DNA from: Onstottus_B arcticum
GTDB taxonomy: Bacteria; Acidobacteriota; Blastocatellia; UBA7656
DNA: 64,000 bases
Direction: 5' to 3'
Assembly (NCBI GenBank): GCA_038040485.1
Contig: JBBPIE010000023.1
Span: forward strand, 50,781-114,780
The notes beneath the pieces are model-generated. The model did not search any database. It saw only the letters and a list, made by a program, of their open reading frames with translations, and had not been told where the DNA came from. This document shows positions 34,566-43,326 of the stretch, one piece after another (position 1 is the stretch's first letter; each line of letters begins with the position of its first letter). The translations under genes were made by a program, and so were the position numbers.

Positions 34566-35510
34566 TCACACTTCTTGAAGCTGCTCGTCGGGTGCGAGGA
34601 ATCGTGGCTTCGCTTCGGCCTGGACAACGCGCGACCCGGGCGGAACTGATTCCGTCAGCCATACGTTGCCGCCGATGATGCTGCCCTTGCCGATCACCGT
34701 CTCACCTCCAAGAATGGTCGCGCCCGCGTAGATCACGACATCGTCCTCGATGGTCGGATGGCGCTTATGACCGCGAATCAGCCGGCCCTTCTCATCCTTC
34801 GGGAATGAGAGAGCGCCAAGCGTGACTCCCTGATAAAGCTTTACATTGTCTCCGATGTCAGTCGTCTCGCCTATGACGACTCCGGTGCCGTGGTCAATGA
34901 AGAAGCACTCGCCAATCTGGGCGCCGGGGTGCATATCGATCCCGGTGCGCGAGTGCGCAAGCTCAGTCAGCATCCGAGGGAGCAGCGGAACGCCCATCTT
35001 ATGCAGTTCGTGGGCAGCCCGATAAGCCGTGATCGCGTATGCCGCGGGATAACTCAAAATTATCTCGTCGATGCAATGAGCGGCCGGGTCTCCGTCGTAG
35101 GCGGCCTCGATGTCTTTAGCGAGCATACGGCGAATCGCCGGCAGCGACTCCAGAAATGCGTATGCGCACTGTTCAGCCGTGTCATCAAAGGCAAGGGACA
35201 ACTCTCCGTCCAGATGATTCATATGACGGAGGCCCCTTGAGATCTGACCGCATAGGTGTTCAAACAGCCATCCGATGCGCTCCTGCACGCGGTAGATAAT
35301 GCCCTGGTGGGTTACGCCGCCCGTGCTGTAGTAGCCAGGGTAAATGACTTCTTCGATGGCTTGCATGATTGCAGCGGCGTCTTCACGCGACGGAAGCGGC
35401 ATGCGATCCAGGTGGTGTATCTTAGGCGTCGCTTCGTCGTACGACGACACGATGTGCTCCATAATGCTCGCGAGCCTGCTCTGCTGCGCTGTTATGTCTC
35501 GATTGTTCAT
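34566..35510 (-). CDS. cysE: Serine O-acetyltransferase (EpsC/CysE)
   Basis: This 314-residue enzyme acetylates serine in cysteine synthesis. The left-handed beta-helix with hexapeptide repeats is visible in IDMHPGAQIGECFFIDHGTGVVIGETTDIGDNVKLYQGVTLGAL, which includes the catalytic histidine. The N-terminal 160 residues are helical, as in the long EpsC type. No cysK gene is adjacent. The start ATG 35510 has a GGGGG site. It is divergent from folP, with 152 bp between them. Confidence 0.93.
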   Translation of the reverse strand: MNNRDITAQQSRLASIMEHIVSSYDEATPKIHHLDRMPLPSREDAAAIMQAIEEVIYPGYYSTGGVTHQGIIYRVQERIGWLFEHLCGQISRGLRHMNHLDGELSLAFDDTAEQCAYAFLESLPAIRRMLAKDIEAAYDGDPAAHCIDEIILSYPAAYAITAYRAAHELHKMGVPLLPRMLTELAHSRTGIDMHPGAQIGECFFIDHGTGVVIGETTDIGDNVKLYQGVTLGALSFPKDEKGRLIRGHKRHPTIEDDVVIYAGATILGGETVIGKGSIIGGNVWLTESVPPGSRVVQAEAKPRFLAPDEQLQEV

Positions 35511-35662
35511 TACCGCCGCCCCCGGGTGATAGATCCTGCCCTGCTCACGCTAAGTTGATACGAACGGGAAGTCAAAGTCAACGCCAACCGCGTCGCTGCA
35601 TAAGCTGGGTGCTCTGTCCCACGGCTTGCGCGCGCGCGGCGAGACCCGCTAGCCTTCACGCG

Positions 35663-36514
35663 ATGAGAAAGCAGTTCGTGTTGAAGCTCGGCGATGGGCG
35701 TGTCTTGCGGCTTGGCGAACGCACCCTGGTCGTAGGTGTTCTGAACGTTACACCGGATTCGTTCTCGGATGGCGGCCAGAATTTGAACTCTGTGGCCGCT
35801 GTCGAACGCGCGCTCGCAATGGAGAGCGAAGGCGCTGACATCATTGAAGTTGGAGGCGAATCCACGCGGCCTGGTTCACGTGCTCTCTCGGTAGATGAGG
35901 AACTCGCGCGGGTTACGCCGGTCCTCAGTGACCTTGGCAAGCGCCTTCGCATCCCAATGGCAATTGATACCTACAAGAGTGCGGTCGCGCGAGTCGCGCT
36001 CGATCTTGGGGCAAGCCTGGTGAATGACGTGAGCGCGTTGCGATTCGATCCGGCGCTTGCAAACGAGGCAGCACGGTCATGCGCGCCGTTAGTGCTGATG
36101 CACATGCACGGCGAGCCGGCGACCATGCAGAAGATCGAGCCGAGCTCCGACATTTTCGGGGAGATAGAGTCTGCGTTTGCCACAGCTATTGGCGAGGCTG
36201 AGAGCCGCGGCGTGGGGCGCGAACAGATAATCCTCGATCCCGGCATAGGGTTTGGCAAAACGCTTGATCAAAATCTGGCAATCGTTAATCATCTGGATCG
36301 CTTCGAGGGATTCGAGATGCCGCTGATGATCGGCACATCACGAAAGAGCTTCATAGGCCGGTTGACCGGACGGCCGGAAGGCGATCGGGTTTTCGGGACC
36401 GCCGCCTCTGTTGCCTCGGCTATCATGCGTGGCGCCCACCTCGTTCGAGTTCACGACGTAAGGGAAATGGTAGAGGTTGCGCGGATAGTTGACGCGATTC
36501 TTGTCGCCGACTGA
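35663..36514 (+). CDS. folP: Dihydropteroate synthase
   Basis: This 283-residue TIM-barrel enzyme makes dihydropteroate for folate synthesis. Signatures are VVGVLNVTPDSFSDGGQ, VGGESTRPGSRALSVDEE, PMAIDTYKSAVA, LVLMHMHGEPATMQ and DPGIGFGKTLDQN. I chose ATG 35663; the frame is open further upstream but reads as non-coding. The bidirectional terminator at 36542-36576 follows. Confidence 0.96.
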   Translation: MRKQFVLKLGDGRVLRLGERTLVVGVLNVTPDSFSDGGQNLNSVAAVERALAMESEGADIIEVGGESTRPGSRALSVDEELARVTPVLSDLGKRLRIPMAIDTYKSAVARVALDLGASLVNDVSALRFDPALANEAARSCAPLVLMHMHGEPATMQKIEPSSDIFGEIESAFATAIGEAESRGVGREQIILDPGIGFGKTLDQNLAIVNHLDRFEGFEMPLMIGTSRKSFIGRLTGRPEGDRVFGTAASVASAIMRGAHLVRVHDVREMVEVARIVDAILVAD

Positions 36515-36541
36515 AAGAGACTTGCTTGAGTTCAAAAAACG

Positions 36542-36576
36542 AAAGGGCTGGCTGCCGTGAGGCAGCCAAGCCCTTT
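36542..36576. terminator. Bidirectional hairpin terminator between folP and the HYR gene
   Basis: A GGGCTGGCTGCC arm pairs with GGCAGCCAAGCCC around a GTGA loop, with one bulged A, flanked by A and T runs on both sides. It can end folP on the plus strand and the large HYR gene on the minus strand. A nearly identical hairpin follows the other HYR gene at 62571-62603. Confidence 0.85.
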
Positions 36577-36602
36577 TCGAGTCTTGGGGTAAAAGACTTA
36601 CC

Positions 36603-39600
36603 TTACTTTTTGGACTTGGGCGATCCTTGACACGCACCGGCACCGCAAACGCAGGTGTCGTCGCGAATGTCGTGATCCTGAAGAACACATCTGATTGTGC
36701 CGGGTGGGCTTTGCAACCCTGCGTTGCCCGACGGTGGGAAACTGCCGCCGGATAAGTCGATCCTGACTCGCCTGTCAGCAGCGATGTGCTCCAGCCGAAT
36801 GGTATCGCCCGCGCGTGTGATCTTGCCCCGACCGGTGAAGATCGTTCCGTGACAGCACCAGCGATAGTCGCCGGTTATGGTGTTGAACAGCACGGTATCG
36901 TTGCAGGCTTCAAAGTCATCCTGCAACCTGCCGTTGAAGACCGAAACTGTGAAGCTGCATGTGGCGGTGTTCCCCGAAGCGTCAGTAGCAGTGCAAGTGA
37001 CAGTGGTGACGCCTACGGGGAAGCAACTGCCAGAAGGTGGATTGCAAACTACTGTCACCCCCGGACAGTTGTCGGTTGCAGTTGTCGTGAAGGTGACGAC
37101 GACACAGGCATCATTTGGCGTCGGAGTCACCGCCGTCACGTTACACGAGCAGGTGATCACGGGAGGCTGCGTGTCGTTTACCGTGACGGTAAACGTGCAG
37201 TTTGCCCCCGTCGCAGTGCAGGTGACGGTGGTGGTTCCGACCGGGAAGAACGAACCAGACGCCGGCGAGCAAGTGACGGTGCCGCAGGTGCCGGAAGTGG
37301 TAGGAGCAGGGTAGGTGACCACCGCGCCGCATTGGTTTGGATCGTTGGACACAGTGACGTTGGCCGGGCAAGTGAGCACGCACGGAGTGCCGCCGCAGGC
37401 CGTGGCGCAAACCAGCGGGGTGAAGATCAGCGAGAAGGCGCGCACGAAGCCGGTATCGCCGCCGGCGTTGTCGCTGACGTTGAGCGTCCAGTTGCCGTCG
37501 GCGTTTTGACCGTCAAAGCCCGACAGCGGGAACTGCGGATTGAAGGTGCCGGTGTAAGGCGGGCCGAGCGGCGGCGCGCCGGTGCTGAGGATGCTCTGGA
37601 TGTTGGGGAAGGCCCCGTCGTCATCGAGCAAGGTCTGACAGAAGTTGTTGCCCGATGCGCCAAACGTTCCACCGCCTGGCCTGTTCATCAACACTACTGA
37701 AGTGGCCGAAGGCGAAGTCAGGATGAACCTCAAGTCGCCGACCCAGCTATGATCAACGCCGACCGTCAAGGACGGATTTGTGGTGTTGCAGCTAGTGCCG
37801 TCAATGCGGAAGTTAACGTCGGCGATGCTCCCGACGCCGGCAACCACGAAGGGAATGTTGACGCCCGCAGGGACGTTATCGGGAAGGGTGACGCCTGGAG
37901 CGAACGTGAAGCTCCTAGTCACCGGTGCGCCAGCAGCGCCAAGCCCGAACGTGTAAGTGATGGTGCCGAGGTTGGTCGCCCCATCCTGGAACTGGATGCT
38001 GGCAGTGACGGTACCGCCGCAGGTGCCGTTGGCCGTGAAAGTGAAGTTGCGGCAAACGACAGCGCCGCCAGCCACGACAACGCCGTAGTTCTGCGGGCCG
38101 CTGGGGCCTGTAACACCGCCAGTCGCTTGCAACGTGCCTACGAGGTTGGTGGTATTCGCGGCGCCAGTGTTCTGGACGCAGAAGCTGATCGTGACAGTTT
38201 CATTCGGATCGAGAGCGCCGTTTGCTGGCGTGCAGCTCTCAGCGACGAGAGTCGCGCCTCCGGAAACGATGATGGGCGTTGCTCCGAGACAGCAGTTGAT
38301 GGTCTGTGTTCCGCCGGCACCAACTGTCACTGTTTGCGTGCAGATTCCGAACCCGCTGCCCGGAGCGCCGGCGACGGTGACCGTATAGGTTCCGGGCGTA
38401 ACGGTCATTGAGAACGCACCGGCGGCATCGGTCTGCCGGAAGAAGCCTTCAGGCGTGGTAATCACCGCATTCAGAAGCGGCGCGCCGCCCACGCAGTTTG
38501 TGATCAAACCGTTGATCGTGCCTCTGGGCGCGGTCACGCAGGCTGGATTCACCTTGAAGCTGAAGATCCGAGTGTTCCAGTCGAAGCTGGCGGTGGGAGA
38601 GTCGACGTATTCGAACGCTCCCCAGAACGTGCACTCATCCGCCGGGTCAACAAACAGCGAGCTGTAGTCACCCCAGCGATTGCTGGTGGCGGTTTGCACG
38701 CCTCTGGTGACTGCTGACATAGCGTCAACCTCACCCTGCGGCAGCGTGTTAATGGGATCACCGGGCAGACGCCCTGTGTAGATCGCGGTCGGATTCAGAG
38801 CGGCGGGTGTTGGGCCAGGGGCGCTGGCGTTGGCAGCCAATGCGATATTGCCTTCACCGTCCTGAGCGACTGCGGCCATCCAGAGGTCGCGACCCACGCC
38901 GCTGCCTGAGCCGGGGGCATAGGTTGCATCCTGGTTGATTGTTACCGCACCGGTGCCGGCGTTGCGGCGCAGCTCCATCCATCGGATGCCTCCCTGATAG
39001 AGGGCCGAGCTGGTTGGATTGACACCACTGACGTTGACCGTGAAGTCCAGCACAATGGATTGAACCCCACCCGGCAGGACGCGGAAGTTCTGCGCGTGCA
39101 TGAGACGGTCGGCAATTGCATCCAATCCTTCGCCGGCCGGCGGCTGTTGGATATCGGCTCTGCTCGCCGGATTGCGAACGTCAAACGCTGCGGTGGGGAT
39201 GTTCGGCCCCTGAGTCAGAGTTGAATTCGCCGGGGTCACAAAATCGGCGTGAAACGCGAAGAAGCGCACGAGGTCGAATGGGGCGCCGAATATTGCTGCA
39301 TCAAACTCGCCAAACAAGTTCGGCGTGCCCACCGGCGGAGGAGTAAAGCCCTGAAGGTTGCTCGGAAGCATACCGCCATGCGTGTTGTCGGTATTAAACC
39401 TTATGACGATAGCGGTCGGGTCGCCGACCAGCATCTTGGCTCTATCGAAGGCATAGAGCCCGGCGCCCTGAAAGGGATTTGAAAAGACCGGCAAACTGAA
39501 GTCGTTGGTCGACATGTAGTAGCCATCGGTCCACACGCCCATGTGCGGGTAGTCGGCGGGCCGGTTGGCAGTCATCAGGAAGTCGTAGGCGAAATACGCA

Positions 39601-40406
39601 CCTGTCGGATCGCCCGTTTTTGAAACTGCGATATGCTGGTGCGTGCTGTTGGCGGTCACCGACGAAACGTCAAACTGGCTTATGATCCAGCGGTCAGCCA
39701 GTTGGTCGTATATCACAATAGGATCGCCATCGTCATCAGTGGCATTGGCGATTCCGACGAGCAATGCGCTGATTCTAATCGGCGCCGTCAGAGCTGTACC
39801 CGTTTTGTTGAATATCTGGAACACGCTGTTCGTGGTGATTACGACGTGGTTCGGACCGACAGCGGCGTTTGTGTCGGGCGGAGCAAAACGTCCGCCAAAC
39901 AGCGTCGAGACGAAGTCCATATCCGGCCCGTCGAAGTTTTGAATCGGAGCAGTAACCGCGTTAGTGTCCGGGTCGGGGTGCTTGAGATTATTAATGGCAG
40001 GGTCGATAAACGGCTGGGTCTTCTTCGGATCCTGAGCCGGTTTGACACTCCGTGTGTTCTGTTCGTTCTTTTCTCTCTCTTCACGGATATTCTCGCGCTT
40101 CTCCGCCTGTTCAGGCGTGAGCGGCTCTGGTTTGAGATCGCTCACTGCCGGAGTCTCAGCGAACTTGATGGCCTGCTGCCAGGAAGGTACGAGCCCTGTG
40201 CTCTTGCCACCGCCACCACCCGTAGAGGGGACGGGCAATTTCTTCTGCATATTTCCTGACGCGACGAAAACCGTGGGAACGGCGATGAGGAAAGTGCAGA
40301 CGAATGCTGCGAGCGCCAGCACCACGATTCTCGTCTTGCGCTGAGATGATATGGGTTGTAGCCGGCGTCCGAGAGCGCGGCTGAGTGTCGATTGAATCCG
40401 TTTCAT
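36603..40406 (-). CDS. Very large secreted HYR/P-domain protein
   Basis: This 1267-residue protein has an N-terminal membrane segment (about residues 28-50). A region around 150-640 resembles beta-rich enzyme or adhesin repeats. Near 645-700 is a carboxypeptidase-regulatory-like repeat (RGTINGLITNCVGGAPLLNAV). Then come a CARDB-like part and a proprotein-convertase P-type domain (about 860-1015, SFTFAPGVTLPDNV, then WTLNVSDNAGGDTGF). Two HYR domains (about 1022-1180) contain TCPANVTVSNDPNQCGAVVTYPAPT and ATDNCPGVTVVCNPPSGSCFPVG. The last 100 residues are a Cys-containing module shared with the gene at 62652. It is probably an exported, calcium-stabilised surface protein. Confidence 0.85.
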   Translation of the reverse strand: MKRIQSTLSRALGRRLQPISSQRKTRIVVLALAAFVCTFLIAVPTVFVASGNMQKKLPVPSTGGGGGKSTGLVPSWQQAIKFAETPAVSDLKPEPLTPEQAEKRENIREEREKNEQNTRSVKPAQDPKKTQPFIDPAINNLKHPDPDTNAVTAPIQNFDGPDMDFVSTLFGGRFAPPDTNAAVGPNHVVITTNSVFQIFNKTGTALTAPIRISALLVGIANATDDDGDPIVIYDQLADRWIISQFDVSSVTANSTHQHIAVSKTGDPTGAYFAYDFLMTANRPADYPHMGVWTDGYYMSTNDFSLPVFSNPFQGAGLYAFDRAKMLVGDPTAIVIRFNTDNTHGGMLPSNLQGFTPPPVGTPNLFGEFDAAIFGAPFDLVRFFAFHADFVTPANSTLTQGPNIPTAAFDVRNPASRADIQQPPAGEGLDAIADRLMHAQNFRVLPGGVQSIVLDFTVNVSGVNPTSSALYQGGIRWMELRRNAGTGAVTINQDATYAPGSGSGVGRDLWMAAVAQDGEGNIALAANASAPGPTPAALNPTAIYTGRLPGDPINTLPQGEVDAMSAVTRGVQTATSNRWGDYSSLFVDPADECTFWGAFEYVDSPTASFDWNTRIFSFKVNPACVTAPRGTINGLITNCVGGAPLLNAVITTPEGFFRQTDAAGAFSMTVTPGTYTVTVAGAPGSGFGICTQTVTVGAGGTQTINCCLGATPIIVSGGATLVAESCTPANGALDPNETVTISFCVQNTGAANTTNLVGTLQATGGVTGPSGPQNYGVVVAGGAVVCRNFTFTANGTCGGTVTASIQFQDGATNLGTITYTFGLGAAGAPVTRSFTFAPGVTLPDNVPAGVNIPFVVAGVGSIADVNFRIDGTSCNTTNPSLTVGVDHSWVGDLRFILTSPSATSVVLMNRPGGGTFGASGNNFCQTLLDDDGAFPNIQSILSTGAPPLGPPYTGTFNPQFPLSGFDGQNADGNWTLNVSDNAGGDTGFVRAFSLIFTPLVCATACGGTPCVLTCPANVTVSNDPNQCGAVVTYPAPTTSGTCGTVTCSPASGSFFPVGTTTVTCTATGANCTFTVTVNDTQPPVITCSCNVTAVTPTPNDACVVVTFTTTATDNCPGVTVVCNPPSGSCFPVGVTTVTCTATDASGNTATCSFTVSVFNGRLQDDFEACNDTVLFNTITGDYRWCCHGTIFTGRGKITRAGDTIRLEHIAADRRVRIDLSGGSFPPSGNAGLQSPPGTIRCVLQDHDIRDDTCVCGAGACQGSPKSKK

Positions 40407-41258
40407 GTGTTCGTGTCCTCCCTGACCTGAAAGTCTGAGCGTTCAAGGTTCGTTGTTAATTCGATGTACGCCAAGATTGCCTATTCACAGAAATCGCCAT
40501 CAATGTAGTCAAGCACCAACGTTCTTAGAAGTCCCGTTTGCCGAGGTCGCTGCGGAACGCCGAATGAGAAAGAATCGAAGTGGCTCAATTTCAATTCGAA
40601 TGCTGACTGGATAGGCCTAAGCAAATAGCTGTTTCCTTTACCCGGGGCTCCTTTGCACTTGGCCGCCCCTCAAACTGCTTGAGCTAAAGTGAAAAATGAA
40701 TCAGTCCAGAGTACGACAATGTGTGTTGTCCCCTAGCCGGAGCCAGAATCCAGACCGGGGCAAATCATATTCTGACCAGCGAAACTAGTCAAGCTCTAAA
40801 ATGGAAGAAAAGCTTGAAGGTCGGTGTCGCAATCGCTGCGGGTGCAAGATCCGACCGTCTTGCCGTCCCGGCATTGGGAGGGATGATGTTGCCGAACGGA
40901 ACGACAGCCGGTTGAAATAGCCGGCGCCAGCCCGCAAGCCACCTGAAAAATACGATTGCAAATCACTTGGTACTGCCTTTACCGGCGGTGCTGCTTTACC
41001 AGCTTGCCTCCTGGTCCAGGCGGAAACGTGAACGGGCGGTGTTATGCGGACTGACACATGGAGTCAAACCAAGTTCCAAAAACAAGGAAAGAAAACGTCA
41101 CCTTCTCGCCCCGTCTTCGCCTCACTTGGCCTCGGTTCGCAACGCTTCTGAGGTGTTTTTGGCGTCGAGCAGTGCAGACGTTATCTGCGTTGTCTGAACT
41201 GCTTAGGTCGCAGCGTCAACGAGTGTTCGCCGCCGCAGGCATGATGTAAGATGACGCG
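40407..41258. other. 852-bp intergenic gap, no recognised element
   Basis: This gap contains promoters for the two divergent large genes. Open frames inside it (for example 40721-40915 and 40967-41197) read as non-coding. I see no repeat, RNA gene or mobile element. It may be a decayed gene or long regulatory spacing. Confidence 0.5.
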
Positions 41259-43208
41259 GTGACTGCCAGGAAGATCCCTAAAAAAGCGCCGCCCTCTGCG
41301 AAACAGACGACCAGCACGCGCCCTTCACTGCCTGGCACCGGTTGGAAGTGGCACGCCGCTGTCGTCGGCTTGGCGCTGTTGCTGACCGCTACGGCTTACG
41401 CCAATGCGACGCAAGGCGGTTTTGTTTACGACGATGAACTTCAGATCGTCAAGAACCCGCAGATCAAACCCGGCGGCGACATCCGGCAAGCGCTTACGTC
41501 GGATGTCTGGTCGTTTCGGGTTGGCCGGGGTGAGTCGCGGAGCAATTACTGGCGCCCACTCTTTATCGGCTGGCTGGCGTTTAACTACCGCCTCTTCGGC
41601 ATGGATTCAACCGGCTGGCATGTCATGAACATACTCCTGCATCTGATAGTGACGCTGCTCGGCTATCGTGTGCTTTTGGTGCTTCGACTGCAGCCCCCGG
41701 TGAGCGCAGTCGCGACGTGGGTGTTCGCCGCACACCCAGCCCACATACAGTCTGTAACGTGGATTTCGGGATCACCGGATTTGCTGATGTCGCTTTTTCT
41801 AATGGGCACTACGATCGGTTATCTTGCCGCCCGCGAACGGGCGAACTGGCGATATCGGGCGGCGGCAGTCTTGCTCTTTGCCTGCGCGTTGTTGAGCAAA
41901 GAGGCGGCCCTGGCGTTCATCGCCATCCTGTTTTTCTCGGATATCGTTCTGAGCAGCGAAAAGGGTACGCCGATCAAGCCTGCCGCGGTCGCGGCACTCA
42001 AGCGTTGCTTGCCGTTTCTGGCTGCAGCGTTGATTTTTGTAATCGTCCGCTATCAGATTCTTCAGGTGATGCGACAATTCGCGCCGGGTGCACCCGGAAT
42101 TGGCGACGTGTTGCTGACGGTTCCCTCGATGCTCATCTTTTATGTCCGGCAGCTTCTTTTCCCCTTCGAGTTCGGACCGATCTACAGCGTGCGGTACGTC
42201 ACCGCGACGAATATCGGATTAATGAATTTTCTTTTGCCGGTGATCCTGCTAGCGACTCTGGCATATGCCGCACACAGGTTATACAAACGCAATCTGGTTT
42301 TTCGATTCGGTTTGATCTGGCTCTTCCTCCCGCTGGTACTCGTGCTCGACCCACGCATCTTCGTTTCGGAAATGCTGGTGCAGGATCGCTATCTTTACCT
42401 GCCGGTCTTCGGTGCGGCCATGCTGTTTGGAGGCGGCCTCGTGGAACTAGCCGGGCGAGTGATTCGTGGTGGCGCTCGGAAAAGGGAACTCGCCGCGGTC
42501 GGTGCAGGATTGTTAATCGCCTGTGCGCTCGCGGTGATTACCCTGCGATTTAACCCGGTCTGGAATAACGGCGTGTCGTTGTGGGAGCAGGGCGTGCGAG
42601 TTGATCCTTCATCCGCCTTAGCCAATGCGCAACTCGGCAACGAGTATCAGCGCGCCGGGCGGCTCGGCGAGGCTAAAGACGCCATCTCGCGTGCTATCGA
42701 ACTGGGCCCGGACATGACGACCGCTTATCTCACTCGCGGAATCATTGCCGTCCGGGAGAGGCGCTATGAGGATGCCGAGCGCGATCTCAAGCAAGTGCTC
42801 AACTCCTTTCCGGACTATGACGTCCCTCGCGAACAACTTGCGGTCGCGTATCAACAACAGGGCAGGCTCGACGAATCCATCGCGCTGTTTGAAGAAGGGC
42901 GCCGGTTGATTCCCGCCAAACAGCCGCTCTATACGATCAACATCGCGGTGCTGCACAAGCTGACGAATCGCAATGCGGAAGCGCTGGCGGAGCTTGAATC
43001 GCTCCTGCCGGGTTTGAATTCAACAGGCGACCCCGATGTGCTCATCGCATGGTGGTATTTGGGCGAATTGTATCGCGAGCAGGGGAGAGCCGATCACGCC
43101 GTGACCTCGTATGAGCGATACCTCAAGGCAACTGAAGGAGACGGTAATCCGCAGGTCATTCGATTGCGCGACCTTGCGACACAGAGCCTGCGGCAAGTCA
43201 AGAAATGA
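41259..43208 (+). CDS. Membrane protein with PMT/TMTC-like N-terminus and TPR C-terminus
   Basis: This 649-residue protein has about 10 transmembrane segments (residues 30-440). The lumenal-type motif near the first helix (GGFVYDDELQIVKNP, then SNYWRPLFIGWLAFNYRLFG) resembles mannosyltransferase/TMTC proteins, including the DDE residues after helix 1. Residues 445-640 are TPR repeats (LGNEYQRAGRLGEAKDAISRA, then LGELYREQGRADHAVTSYERY). This is the outline of TMTC-like protein O-glycosyltransferases. GTG 41259 lies six bases after a weak TAAGAT -10, so it may be leaderless. Sugar donor and target unknown. Confidence 0.8.
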   Translation: MTARKIPKKAPPSAKQTTSTRPSLPGTGWKWHAAVVGLALLLTATAYANATQGGFVYDDELQIVKNPQIKPGGDIRQALTSDVWSFRVGRGESRSNYWRPLFIGWLAFNYRLFGMDSTGWHVMNILLHLIVTLLGYRVLLVLRLQPPVSAVATWVFAAHPAHIQSVTWISGSPDLLMSLFLMGTTIGYLAARERANWRYRAAAVLLFACALLSKEAALAFIAILFFSDIVLSSEKGTPIKPAAVAALKRCLPFLAAALIFVIVRYQILQVMRQFAPGAPGIGDVLLTVPSMLIFYVRQLLFPFEFGPIYSVRYVTATNIGLMNFLLPVILLATLAYAAHRLYKRNLVFRFGLIWLFLPLVLVLDPRIFVSEMLVQDRYLYLPVFGAAMLFGGGLVELAGRVIRGGARKRELAAVGAGLLIACALAVITLRFNPVWNNGVSLWEQGVRVDPSSALANAQLGNEYQRAGRLGEAKDAISRAIELGPDMTTAYLTRGIIAVRERRYEDAERDLKQVLNSFPDYDVPREQLAVAYQQQGRLDESIALFEEGRRLIPAKQPLYTINIAVLHKLTNRNAEALAELESLLPGLNSTGDPDVLIAWWYLGELYREQGRADHAVTSYERYLKATEGDGNPQVIRLRDLATQSLRQVKK

Positions 43209-43326
43209 TGAGCGATGAAGATGACCTGAGCAACCATTCAGGCTGGCGGAACCTTCACACGCGCGATGTCACACCGCGAGCGATCGACTCGGCTCTGCGG
43301 CTGCCGAAGCAAGTGCGGCCGCCCGA

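Noticed and set aside
40967..41249. Short plus ORFs before the PMT-TPR gene
   Set aside because: They lack ribosome sites, family patterns and coding-like composition.
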